Below, in pieces: positions 55,103 to 64,000 of a stretch of 64,000 nt of DNA; position 1 is the stretch's first letter; each line of letters starts with the position of its first letter. Position numbers and translations under genes: made by a program. The notes under the pieces are model-generated. The model did not search any database and was not told where the DNA came from. It worked only from the letters and a program-made list of their open reading frames with translations. The DNA comes from Adenophora triphylla var. japonica (taxonomy: Eukaryota; Streptophyta; Magnoliopsida; Asterales; Campanulaceae): assembly GCA_022495995.1 (NCBI GenBank), contig JAFEMH010004872.1:1-64000 (forward strand), in the 5' to 3' direction.

Positions 55103-55694
55103 TGTGTGGAGTCTCACACAGGTTGACAAGTCAAAGGTTGACTTAATTAAGTTTTGTTACTTTCTTATTTATTTAATATAAGTAAATATATATTGATATT
55201 ATGTTTAAATACACTAACCTACTAACCAAAATTTTAGTTTATTTTTAGTGTGTAGTTTGTTTATTTTTGTAGGACTCTCACACAAGAAAAGAAGTCTAAA
55301 GGGAACAGGATTGCTTGAGTGGTTAAGGAGATAAAGAAGACTAAGTTGAAGAAGTGTTCCTCAAGATTATCTCATCCTAATCCGTGACTTCCTTGGCTAT
55401 AAATCTGAGACTCAAGGCTCATTCAAATAGACGGTTTTTAGACTTCATATGCTGAAGAATTCAAGCTTCAGAGGAGTCATGTTTTTGTGAGAGTATTTTT
55501 GATTATTTTGTCTTCTCTTTGTTTCATGTGTGTAATAGAAATCAAAAGTGTTTTAATAAGTGAAGTTTTATTATCTACAGCGAATTGCTGTACATAAGTG
55601 TTATTTCGTGTGTTCATTTCGTAGTTAATCTTTTTATTCCGCTGCTGTTCTTGTCGATGTTAGTACTGGTGTGATAGCATCAGGACTCACATCA
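55103..55694 (+). repeat. Probable 3' LTR of the SIRE element (592 bp)
   Basis: It begins TGTGTGGAGTCTCACACAGG right after the purine tract and ends CATCAGGACTCACATCA. The ends TGTGTGGAGTC and GACTCACATCA form a short imperfect inverted repeat. A stretch near 55390-55400 (GGCTATAAATCTG) looks like a TATA box. No second full copy is present. Confidence 0.7.
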
Positions 55695-56042
55695 GTTAGT
55701 TTTTTCCTTCCTGTGTTGTTCCTAGCCGCTCAATTTCTTTCATACCTACCAACGTAGCGGAAAATTAAATGATAAATCAATTACACTTGAATCGCGCACG
55801 ATTACCGGTAATGATTTTCAATTCTCATTGAATCATGCACGATTATTGAAAAATTGGCATTCAATAGGAATTTATTCACTTTTAGGAAATAAAGAGTAAA
55901 CACTCAATATCAAATTTTATTAATCAAAGCTCATTTTCGGAATTACAATTAAATTGGCTTTTATACGACTCCTAATACTTGAAAATCATGTCAAACACCT
56001 CTAAAATCAATCCTAATCTATATAGTAACCTAAATAAACTAT
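55695..56042. other. Non-coding spacer, perhaps a minus-strand LTR fragment
   Basis: On the minus strand it reads GATTAATAAAATTTGATATT and CTCTTTATTTCC, reminiscent of the R/U5 part of a copia LTR, but no termini are defined. A direct repeat of CACGATTA (55796 and 55847) is visible. Confidence 0.35.
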
Positions 56043-56639
56043 TGTTGGGCCCTACATTTTCAGTCAACATGTTTACAACTTGCTTTAAAACAACTTGGTA
56101 CTAACAACTTGAGTTGTTCTGTTTTTACAACTTGGTTCTCTACAGGTTGGGACACAGTTACGCTATTCCTATTTTATAGGGAACGTGCCAAAAGAAGCAA
56201 AGACTGAGTCAAAGACGTTTCTTCAGCAACGGATCTTATCTTTTCCCTCAAACAGCAATTGGCGGAAATATCTCTATTGGATCAACCTCTTTTCCGAGTT
56301 TATAGGCCCATGATTCTCTTTGTAGTTAGCCATTGTGGAGAGGTATAAAAGAGACATACCACTGTATTTTGCACACACATGATTCACTAGCTTAAGGTCT
56401 CTTTCAATACGCTCATAGTACTGTAATCAACAAGAACACTTAGTAAACTTTCGGTCAAGGCAGGAGCCAAATCCTCCCGGGGTTTTATGCCGGCGAACAA
56501 GTTGTTCAAGGGCTTTCCCTAGTCAACAAACATCTTGTGTCCATTTCTATTCAACTTGATAATCATTGTACCTAGATTCATATCACTTTAGTCACTTTTC
56601 TTCTCATCGAAATACACTTGTTGAAATTTGACCAAAACA
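56043..56639 (+). repeat. 5' LTR of element 3 (about 597 bp)
   Basis: It starts TGTTGGGCCC and ends GACCAAAACA directly before the primer-binding site. It contains a TATA box at 56344-56350 (TATAAAA). The start is inferred from the TG and the short inverted match TGTT/AACA; the end is fixed by the PBS. Confidence 0.75.
56344..56350 (+). promoter_or_regulatory. LTR TATA box of element 3
   Basis: GAGGTATAAAAGAGAC lies 300 bp into the LTR, the normal position for a plant LTR promoter. RNA should start near 56380. Confidence 0.6.
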
Positions 56640-56640
56640 A

Positions 56641-56658
56641 TTTGGCGCTGTCTGTGGG
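56641..56658 (+). promoter_or_regulatory. Primer-binding site of element 3
   Basis: TTTGGCGCTGTCTGTGGG follows the LTR end by one base. It is the common plant Tat PBS context (TTTGGCGCCGTCTGTGGGAA) with one mismatch and sets the 5' LTR boundary. Confidence 0.8.
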
Positions 56659-56681
56659 AAACTTTGATTATTCAAGTAGAA

Positions 56682-58302
56682 ATGGCTAATCCGTCGTCCG
56701 GCAGTCAAGCTGGGAGTCGTCCACCTCCTGTTTCCAATGCCCAAGGCAACCCTCCTCCAAGTGCAGAAGCTGTCAATTTGGAGATAATGTCCAACATGGC
56801 GGACATGTTGAAGAAAATAGGCGATCGGTTGGATGCTCAGGAGCATACGAATACCATGATATTCAATGCCATTGATAGTCTGCGTAAAGGGAAGCAAGCT
56901 GCGTCTCAAGTATCCACTCCGTTTTCACCTTTACTTCCTAGATCTTTGTTTGGTGCGGAGTACGGGACCGAGCCATGTCGGAGATATCCCTATGTCCAAC
57001 ACCTTGCCGGCGGAGAGCACAATTGTGACATCCATTCCAATCGAGCAACCAAGATTCGGCACCGCGCCTAGCCAACCTGCGCTATCATCTTGCTACACAT
57101 ATGCTACACCCTCAATGGGGCAAACGGGAAGTTTCTTTAATGCTTTCGATACTTTCGCACCTCAGGTTAATAATGCTCCTCTTTTCGCAGAGAACCAACT
57201 TGTTAAGGAAATGCAAACCATTAAGGAGTTGCTCAAGCGTGCACAGAGTCAACTTGCCGTATCATCAAGTCTCTCCAACTTGCTACAATGAGTCTCGTTT
57301 TGTGCCGGCCAATAGCCGGTGTGGAGATCCCGAAGAAATTCTCGAGTCCCTCATATGAAGAAGTATGATGGGAGTACCGATCCGTGAGCATGTGTTCTTT
57401 GTATCGGGAATCAATGGATATCATAAGTATCCCTCCTATGTTTAAAGAAGCGTGTTTTTGCGGGGGCTTTGGCTCTACTTTGTCGGGACCCGGCCTTAAA
57501 ATGGCTAACAGGGCTCCCTCTAAACTCTATTTCATCTTATGCTCAACTTGTTAATATGTTCATTAACCAATTTTCATGTAACAGGGCATTCGACAAGTTG
57601 ACCAGTGATCTTTATAGAATTGTGCAACAGCCTAACGAAAATCATAAAGAGTATTTGCACATGTTCAACAAGGAGGCAGTGACTATACCCAACTTGGACG
57701 TGTCCACAGCAACGGAAGCATTCCGTATAGGCTTGAAGAAGAACTCATTGTTCTACAATGAGTTGGTGATGAATCCGGACAAACAACTTGAGGAGATCAG
57801 AACCAGGGCCTTGCCTATCATCAGATTGGAGGAGGACAGCTTGGCAATGGGGAAATCAACTGGGAGGACTCCTACTCCTCTATTTGAACCTTCTGACAGA
57901 CGATCGGATTCCCATCACTATAAGTCCAACAGGGGCAAACCCCGTGTTAAAACTGAACCTTCTAGAATTCATGTTGTAGATGATGATCAGGAAGGTGATG
58001 ATAATGATTATCCACAAATTTCTGAATATTGCTTTTCTGTGGACATTGCAGGAATCTTGTGCGCTATGGGAAATCTTGGAGATAAAGCAAGATGGCCCAA
58101 GAAGAATGACCAGTCAACAACTTGGAAGGATAAGTCCAAGTGGTGCTCATTTCATGAAGATTTTGGGCACACCACCGAGAACTGTTTCGCCTTGAGGAAG
58201 GAGATTGCTCATTTATTGTCCAAGGGTCTTCTCAAGGATTTGTTGGGCAAGAAGAGGGTCAGGAGTGAATCCAAAGAACCTGATTCAGGAGAACAAGTCT
58301 AG
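56682..58302 (+). pseudogene. Element 3: gag (broken)
   Basis: The ATG at 56682 begins MANPSSGSQAGSRPPPVSNA, 24 bp after the PBS. Frame changes at about 56960 and 57290-57470 break it. From 57469 a 277-codon frame contains the gag domain (PALKWLTGLPLNSISSYAQL, VQQPNENHKEYLHMFNKEAV) and a knuckle of the C-x2-H-x4-H-x4-C type (CSFHEDFGHTTENC). Gag builds the particle. The frame ends at 58302, about 10 bases after the following protease frame takes over, a shift of one. Confidence 0.85.
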
Positions 58303-58960
58303 ACCCGAGAAAGTTACACCTCCTCCGGCCACCAAGGTAGTAAATGTTATTTCAGGTGGGTCTCATATTTGCGGCACAACTTACTCTGCTGCCAAGCGTC
58401 ATGCCAAAAGCTCTAAGGAAGATCAATCAGAATTGCCTTCAAGGCGTCGTGACTTCACAGATGGTCATATCATTTCTTTTGAATATGAAGATAAGGACAA
58501 CACGTTGGACCCTCATCATGATGGTCTAGTTGTTCAGGTGCAGATTGCTAATTGTGTGGTCAAGCGGATTCTGATCGATGGTGGCAGCTCGGTCAACATC
58601 ATCTTCACTCATGCTCTTGAAGATATGGGCATCCCTCTGTCCGAAGTGGTGAAGAATTCATCCGTACGGGTAGGGTTCAGTGGTGAGGTGAAGCAAACAG
58701 TCGAAGAGATCAAGTTGCCCATCTACCTAGAGGGTATGAATTCCATGGAGAGGTTTTGTGTGATTGAGTGCTCTTCCTCGTACAATGTTATATTGGGAAG
58801 ACCTTCGATCCACAACATGAAGGCCGTGCCATCAACTTACCATCAATGCGTCAAGTTTCCAACACCTTGGGGAGTTGCCAAGTTGAAGGGAAACCAGCAA
58901 GTCTCTAAAGAATGCTACAAGGTCAACATGAAAGCAAGCTCGACCCCTCAGAAAGCATAG
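58205..58960 (+). pseudogene. Element 3: aspartic protease
   Basis: This frame starts to show homology at about 58290 (KVVNVISGG) and carries the protease core RILIDGGSSVNIIF, with the catalytic D in ID-G-G-S, and the later SSYNVILGRPSIHNMKAVPS. A stop at 58958-58960 separates it from the RT frame. The protease would process the polyprotein. The first part of the frame (58205-58290) overlaps gag in a shadow frame. Confidence 0.85.
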
Positions 58961-59932
58961 CAATTAAAGAAAAAGGCCCAGGACATTCTTGAAGCATTGG
59001 AGCACGATACAAAAAGCGTTCTTGTTGATGCATCAAATCCTGAGGCCCAAGTGCAAGTTGGGATAGACCTACCGTCCGAAATCGAAGAGGAGCTGATCGA
59101 GTTCCTGAAAAGTCAGAAATATTGTTTTGCTTGGAAGCATGAAGACATGACGGGGATAAGCAAGGACATCATAACTCACAAGTTGAACATCGATCCGACC
59201 ATCCGTCCTGTCCGTCAAAAAAGAAGGAAGTTCGCCCAGGAGCGGAACCAGATCATAAAGGATGAAGTTGAGAGGCTTCTGAAGTCCAAGATGATCATAG
59301 AAGTTCAGTACCCAAGGTGGTTGGCTAACGTTGTAGTGGTGGAGAAGAAGAATGGCAAGTGGCGAGTATGCGTGGACTTCACCGACTTGAACAAGGCCTG
59401 TCCAAAGGATCCATTCCCTCTCCCTCATATTGATTCTCTAGTTGATGAGACAGCTGGCCACGACATCTTGAAATTCATGGATGCATCTTCCGGGTATCAA
59501 CAAATTCAAATGGAGCCTTCAGACCAAGAAGATACAACATTCATGACTCTAGAAGGTATATATTGTTATATTTCTATGCCCTTTGGTCTTAAAAATGCAG
59601 GGGCAACCTATCAAAGGTTAGTGAACAAAATGTTCAAAGACCAACATAGCAAGACGATGGAGGTCTACATAGACGATATGGTGGTCAAATCCAAGCACAT
59701 TGAGGATCATGTGGAGCACCTTGCTGAGGCATTCAACATCTTGAAAGCCTTCAACATGAAGCTCAATCCGGCGAAGTGCAACTTCGGTGTTATAGCAGGT
59801 AAATTCTTGGGATATATGGTGACCAAGAGGGGAATCGAAGCAAGTCCCGAACAAATCAAAGCCATTCTCAACTTGGAATCCCCTAAGAACATCAAGGACG
59901 TACAAAGGTTAACAGGTAGAGTAGCGCTTTGA
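58961..59932 (+). pseudogene. Element 3: reverse transcriptase
   Basis: The frame 58997-59932 is open for 311 codons with all RT blocks: YPRWLANVVVVEKKNGKWRV, DLNKACPKDPFPLPHIDSLV, MPFGLKNAGATYQRLVNKMF, and the catalytic YIDDM at 59666-59680, then LNPAKCNFGVIAGKFLGYMV. It ends at a TGA just after LTGRVAL, where the RNase H linker begins. The RT itself looks catalytically complete. Confidence 0.9.
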
Positions 59933-60900
59933 ATAGATTTATATCCAAATCATCGATAAGTGCGGGTTATTCTACGAAGTATTAAGAAAAAACAAACTCT
60001 TTCAATGGGTGACCAACATGAGGCGGCCTTCAAACAACTTAAAGAATACTTGATGACGTCACCCCCTTGCTAAACCCGAACATGGTGAGCCTCTTTATTT
60101 ATACTTAGCTGTATCTGAAAATGCTGTTAGTGCAGTATTGGTGAAGGAAATCCAAGGTGATTAGCATCCTGTTTACTATGTAAGTAAGTCTTTATTGGAT
60201 GCTGAAACAAGGTACTCTCATCTTGAAAAATTGATATTAGCCTTAACTACTGCTGCTACCAAACTACGTCATTATTATGAAACACATTCCATAACTGTTA
60301 GAACTAATTATCCTATGAGAAATGTGTTGAGAACGCCAGAGATGTCGGGCAGGTTGGCCAAGTGGTCAGTCAAGTTGAGCACGTATGACATTTCGTACGA
60401 GCCAAGAACAGCCATCAAATCGCAGGCCCTAGCCGATTTCGTAGCTGACTTCAGTCCAAGTTTGCAGCCTGAGGTAGAACTGGAAGTACAACAACTTGAA
60501 GGTAAAAATATTCCCAGATTTTGGACACTGTTTACAGATGGAGCTTCAAATTCCAAAGGAATTGGCTTGGGAATAGTCCTGGAATCCCTCAAGGTGATAT
60601 CATACCTCAAGCTGTATCTTGTGAATTCAGTGCAACTAATAATGAAGCTGAGTATGAAGCTTTAATCATGGGTTTAACTACAGCTTTAAGTTTAAATGTT
60701 ACACATATAAATGTATTTGTTGACTCTCAATTGCTAGCTAACCATTTTAGTGGCAGTTATATGGCGAAGCATTCCAAGATGACTCTATATCTGCAACATG
60801 TTAAGGCTTTAGCCTCGAAATTCCTATCATTCTCTTTGGAACAAGTCCCTAGAGAGGAGAACACAGAAGCAGACGCCTTGGCCAACTTGGGTTCAACTTG
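59933..60900 (+). pseudogene. Element 3: RNase H and archaeal-type RNase H
   Basis: The first RNase H (59933-60440) is broken by stops near 60074 and 60161, but HPVYYVSKSLLDAETRYSHL and GRLAKWSVKLSTYDISYEPR are clear. The second, archaeal-like RNase H starts FWTLFTDGASNSKGIGLGIV at about 60520 and, after a frameshift near 60580, continues with NNEAEYEALIMGLTTAL, NVFVDSQLLANHF and EENTEADALANLGS. D of TDGA, E of NEAEYE and D of VDSQ are the catalytic acids and are all present. The second domain is diagnostic of Tat elements. Confidence 0.85.
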
Positions 60901-62255
60901 CAAATCAATGTTGCATACTAATATCCCCATCATTTATGTTAAGTACCCGGTAATAGACCAAGTTGAAGAAACTCAAGTTGTTATTCAACCTACTGGGGCA
61001 CAAGATGCTAAACCTTCTTGGACCCAACCTGTGATTGAGTTCCTTCAACGTGGAACTATTCCACCGGATGTTAAGAATGTTAGATCTTTTAAGATTCGTA
61101 CTTCAACTTTCGTTTTGATAGATGATGTGCTATTCAAGAAGTCTTTTGCAGGACATTATTTGAGATGTGTCGATAACGAACAAGTTGAACTAGTGCTCAA
61201 AGAAATACACGAAGGAATTTGTGGGAACCACTCTGGTGGGAAAGCACTGGCATCAAAGGCCCTCAAGACAGGATACTATTGGCCAACCATGCGTCAAGAT
61301 GCTATGAGCTATGTACAAAAGTGTGATGCTTTCCAAAGACACAGTAACATCTTCCATCAACCTGCTGAGCCTTTACATTCTATAGTCCCATCTTGGCCTT
61401 TCATGCAGTGGGGCATGGACATTGTAGGCAAGTTGCCTAAGGCTCCTGGAGGCAAAGTGTTCATGTTGGCATTAACCGATTACTTCTCAAAGTGGATCGA
61501 AGCAGAAGCTTATGTACAGGTGAGAGATAAGGAGGTAATCTCATTTACGAAGAAAAATATAATCGGCGGGTTTGGTGTGCCATCGGGAGATTATATGTGA
61601 CAACGGGTCACAATTTATAAGTAAAAAGACCAGGGATTTTTGTACTCGCTGGGGCATCAAGTTGATCATGTCTACGCCTGTCCACCCTCAAGCTAATGGT
61701 CAAGCTGAATCAAGCAACAAGTTGATCATCAACAACTTGAAGAAGCGTCTAGATCAAAAGAAGGGAAAATGGGCTGAAGAGTTACCACTTGTACTCTGGG
61801 CAGATAGAACTACCACAAAAGGAGCCACAGGTAGGACCCCATATTCATTGGTATATGGGGCGGAAGCTGTAATTCCAGTTGAAGTAACAATCCCAACAGC
61901 AAGATATGGCTTATTAACTCAAGATGAAAATAATCTCTTGTTAACTCAAGATTTAGATACAATAGATGAGATCAGGGATTTAGCCAAGATAAGGATGGCG
62001 GCTTATCAAAAACGAATTGCAAGATCCTACAACAAGAATATCAGAGTCAGAAGGTTCCAGGTTGGTGACTTAGTTTTAATAAAAGTATTTCAAAATACAA
62101 GAGAATTGAATGCAGGTAAGTTAGCCCCCAAGTGGGAAGGACCATATCTCATCGACGCTGAAGCTGGCAAAGGTGCGTACTGATTGTCAACCCCAAGTGG
62201 AGATATGATCCCTAGAAGTTGGAATGCCATCCACTTGAAACTTTATTTCATGTAA
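60901..62255 (+). pseudogene. Element 3: integrase
   Basis: It continues the 60521-61600 frame: H-H-C-C zinc region (EIHEGICGNHSGG, with the last C in YVQKCDAF), then [20 protein letters not shown] and [13 protein letters not shown] frameshift near 61585 leads to IICDNGSQF, VHPQANGQAESSNKL and GRTPYSLVYGAEAVIPVEV, and the C-terminal KWEGPYLIDAEAG. A TGA at 62181-62183 interrupts the last segment (IPRSWNAIHLKLYFM), which ends at 62255. The second Cys pair is partly changed (CDAF where C-x2-C is usual). Confidence 0.88.
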
Positions 62256-62452
62256 GTCCAGTTATTTGCAACTAGACTTCTCAGGTACGATTTATTTTTA
62301 GTTGTCAAATTCATTCGTATATTTCAAGTTGTTAATTTTTGTGGAGAATCCTTACTAACTTAAGCATCGGAGGGGCGTTAACTACGCTAACGCCCAACCA
62401 TAACATAAATCTGTTTTGCGAGGTGCAACTTGAGCAAATGGAGTAGGCTCAA
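62256..62452 (+). other. 3' non-coding region of element 3 pol
   Basis: T-rich sequence directly after the pol stop, with no coding frame. It leads into the minisatellite at 62453. Confidence 0.5.
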
Positions 62453-62936
62453 CATGTTGACACGCCAGTACGGCTGATACTTGTTGAGACCTAAGCTGGA
62501 ACAGGACAAACATGTTGACACGCCAGTACGGCTGATACATGTTTGAGCCTGAGGAAGACAAAGTTCAACATGTTGACACGCTAGTACGGTTGATACATGT
62601 TGAAACTTTAGCTGGAGAGGGATGGAACTTGTTGACACTCCAAATTGTGAACTATTGGTTGTAACATTTTCATGTTACCTTCGGTTTATAACATTTTCAT
62701 GTTTGAACCTGAGGAAGACAAAGTTCAACATGTTGACACGCTAGTACGGTTGATACATGTTCAAACGATTTACCTCTGATTAAAGGTACATATGGTTAAA
62801 AGATATTCATCTTTTCTTACGAATTAAGGTTTTGACACCTTCGCCTGGGCGCACGTTTTCACACTTACTCAAATTGTGAACTATTGGTTGTAACATTTTC
62901 ATGTTACCTTCGGTTTATAACATTTACATGTTATCT
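62453..62936. repeat. Minisatellite of two interleaved repeat types
   Basis: CATGTTGACACGCCAGTACG or its variant CATGTTGACACGCTAGTACG occurs at 62453, 62511, 62569 and 62729, with 58-bp spacing between the first three. A second repeat, CAAATTGTGAACTATTGGTT plus about 40 bp, occurs at 62641 and about 62873. Both types lie between pol and the antisense gene. Confidence 0.85.
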
Positions 62937-63244
62937 AAAGAACAAAAAAAGTGTCTCTCAAAGACATAAAACACTTTGCTAAAAAAAAAAAACCATTAAG
63001 TATTTTCAAAAGATTTTTTGCAGACTAGTGGACAAGTTGGGTAAGCCAACCAGTCCCTAAAACCCTAAAAAAGCTTGGAGTACTAGACCAACCTAGTACC
63101 CCCAAATAAATTGTCTCGGCTCTTATGAGCCATTACAAAAAAAAAACCTTGTTTTTGGGGACACTCCCCCCATTTGTTGTGCCAAAATAAAAGCAAAAAT
63201 TGTTTTTGTTCACCCAAAACACCAAACAAAGTTTTAAACTGTTT
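62937..63244. other. Spacer downstream of the antisense gene
   Basis: It has A runs at about 62980 and 63135 and no coding frame. GGCTCTTATGAGCC at about 63118 could form a small hairpin. It should include the 3' UTR of the minus-strand gene that ends at 63245. Confidence 0.45.
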
Positions 63245-64000
63245 TCAAACTTGGCCTGCTGCCGCCGGTGTTGTATTCTCCCCTTGATCATTTTGAGCTA
63301 CCACTATGGTGCTCAGAACCTTGTTGGTATCATCAACTAGGGCTTCAAGGGCCGCAGAGTTCACTTCTTCTGCATCCGCTGGCTCCCCAATATGGTCCTC
63401 CAAAACATTTCTCTCGTCCTCCAGGTTCCAAGTTATGGCTTGTCCATTTTTATATTCCTCTATCATCTGAATTCGGGCCTCTAATAAGGTCTTGGTAGCA
63501 TTAAATTTGAAGTTCCCCTCCGCAACTTCAAGCTCCTTCATGTGTGCCTTGTTCTCGGCACGGATGGCTTCCACTTCTTTTCCTAAGCGTTCAAAATCCT
63601 TCTTCAAACCTTCCATTTCACCAGCATGCTTGTTTGCTTCCTTCTTCAATTTCTCCACTTCCTTGGCACTTTTTGTGGCCTCCTTCTTCGATTCTGCAGC
63701 TTCATGACTGAGCCTCGCTGCCTTGATCTTCAATGCATCAATATGGGCTACAATAGGGATCATAATTTCCTGCACAAAAGAAAACGTTAATATTTTATCA
63801 AACTTTTTGATAAAATTCAAGGTTCTTCATTTTTTACCTTCTCAACAAAACTTGGTATAGCGGCTCTAAACTTTTCTCCTAACTTCCCCATATCCATATC
63901 ACCATTTATATCTGTGGCTTCAGCTTCCACTAGCTTTCTCTTCTTCGCATCCCCCTTCTTCTTGGATGCAGTCACATTGGAGCTAGCCACAACAGACACG
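63245..64000 (-). CDS. Antisense coiled-coil gene of element 3 (partial, spliced)
   Basis: This gene is on the strand opposite to gag-pol. The exon from beyond 64000 to 63838 encodes ASKKKGDAKKRKLVEAEATD (basic, nuclear-signal-like) and ends SFVEK at a GT donor (63837-63836). An intron of 68 bp ends with TTTTGTGCAG at 63770, and the next exon (63769-63245) continues in phase with EIMIPIVAHID. It then forms a long coiled coil, KSAKEVEKLKKEANKHAGEM and GLKKDFERLGKEVEAIRAEN, and ends with a stop at 63245. No stop or frameshift is seen, unlike the element's pol. Function is unknown. The position and coiled coil match the antisense gene of element 2. The 5' end lies outside the window. Confidence 0.7.

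Larger units (their letters stand above)
49944..55694 (+). mobile_element. SIRE-like Ty1/copia retrotransposon, 5'-truncated
   Basis: Pol starts in the linker before the RT; gag, protease and integrase are missing. RT and RNase H (to 51603), a non-coding gap, an envelope-like extra ORF (52.2-54.96 kb), a polypurine tract (ACAAGGGGAGATTG at about 55085) and a 3' LTR follow. This order is that of the SIRE/Maximus lineage. The first 40 bp resemble the LTR end, which suggests a large internal deletion. Confidence 0.8.
56043..64000 (+). mobile_element. Tat-lineage Ty3/gypsy retrotransposon (element 3), 3' end beyond window
   Basis: 5' LTR, PBS, gag, protease, RT, RNase H, archaeal-type RNase H and integrase run in order on the plus strand to 62255. 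They are followed by a minisatellite and then an opposite-strand spliced gene that runs off the window end. The 3' LTR is not in the window. Frameshifts and stops occur in most domains, but large parts remain open. Confidence 0.9.

Noticed and set aside
62453..62760. Possible CRISPR-like array (regularly spaced repeats)
   Set aside because: The repeats are 58 bp apart with similar spacers, lie inside a plant retrotransposon and have no cas genes. They are a minisatellite.
1..64000. tRNA, rRNA or other structured RNA genes
   Set aside because: I saw no tRNA cloverleaf with A and B boxes and no rRNA signature apart from short primer-binding sites that match tRNA 3' ends.

Overview
The window is nuclear DNA of a flowering plant, most likely a eudicot. 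The evidence is plant-only gene families (SAUR auxin genes, an SVP/StMADS11-type MADS box), GT-AG introns, and plant transposon lineages: Tat-type Ty3/gypsy, SIRE-type Ty1/copia, an SVP-flanking LTR family, and CACTA elements. About four fifths of it is transposon-derived. Only four intact small genes (SAURs), one MADS first exon and one spliced retroelement antisense gene look potentially functional.

Layout. 1-13.2 kb: a decayed Tat-lineage Ty3/gypsy element on the minus strand, with its pol remnants at 5.5-8.4 kb and a plus-strand antisense ORF remnant at 0.9-4.75 kb. 13.2-16.3 kb: a broken CACTA transposase gene (TNP2 domain, DUF4218, DUF4216). 16.25-25.56 kb: a duplicated SAUR locus. A 2463-bp unit carrying a divergent SAUR pair is repeated head to tail (17534-19996 and 19997-22457). 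A further copy of 16247-18554 lies 7006 bp downstream (23253-25560) and carries a prematurely terminated SAUR. 25.56-31.4 kb: a mosaic of short exon fragments from at least five unrelated host genes (CHIP-like TPR, TTC1-like TPR, RING-CH, AFG1-like ATPase, JmjC-like), with introns kept and a solo LTR with TSD inserted. This pattern suggests Helitron-type gene capture. 31.4 kb: a complete MADS-domain first exon whose intron 1 was hit by a 12.3-kb Tat element (31672-43961, minus strand, TSD ATGTG).

43.97-45.27 kb: flanking sequence and then one CACTA terminus with a subterminal repeat array, ending exactly at 45266 inside a Ty3/gypsy gag gene. 45.27-49.9 kb: a nearly complete Ty3/gypsy polyprotein with one frameshift, one nonsense codon and a lost integrase catalytic residue. 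49.94-55.69 kb: a 5'-truncated SIRE-like copia element with an envelope-like extra ORF and a 3' LTR. 56.04 kb to the window end: a third Tat-lineage element on the plus strand, with LTR, PBS, gag, protease, RT, two RNases H and integrase, followed by a spliced coiled-coil gene on the opposite strand.

The main recurrent theme is that all three Tat elements carry, between pol and the 3' LTR, a long gene on the strand opposite to gag-pol; in the two better preserved ones it has recognisable introns and coiled-coil segments. The main host-gene themes are a very recent tandem amplification of divergent SAUR genes and a gene-fragment mosaic fused directly to a SAUR promoter.
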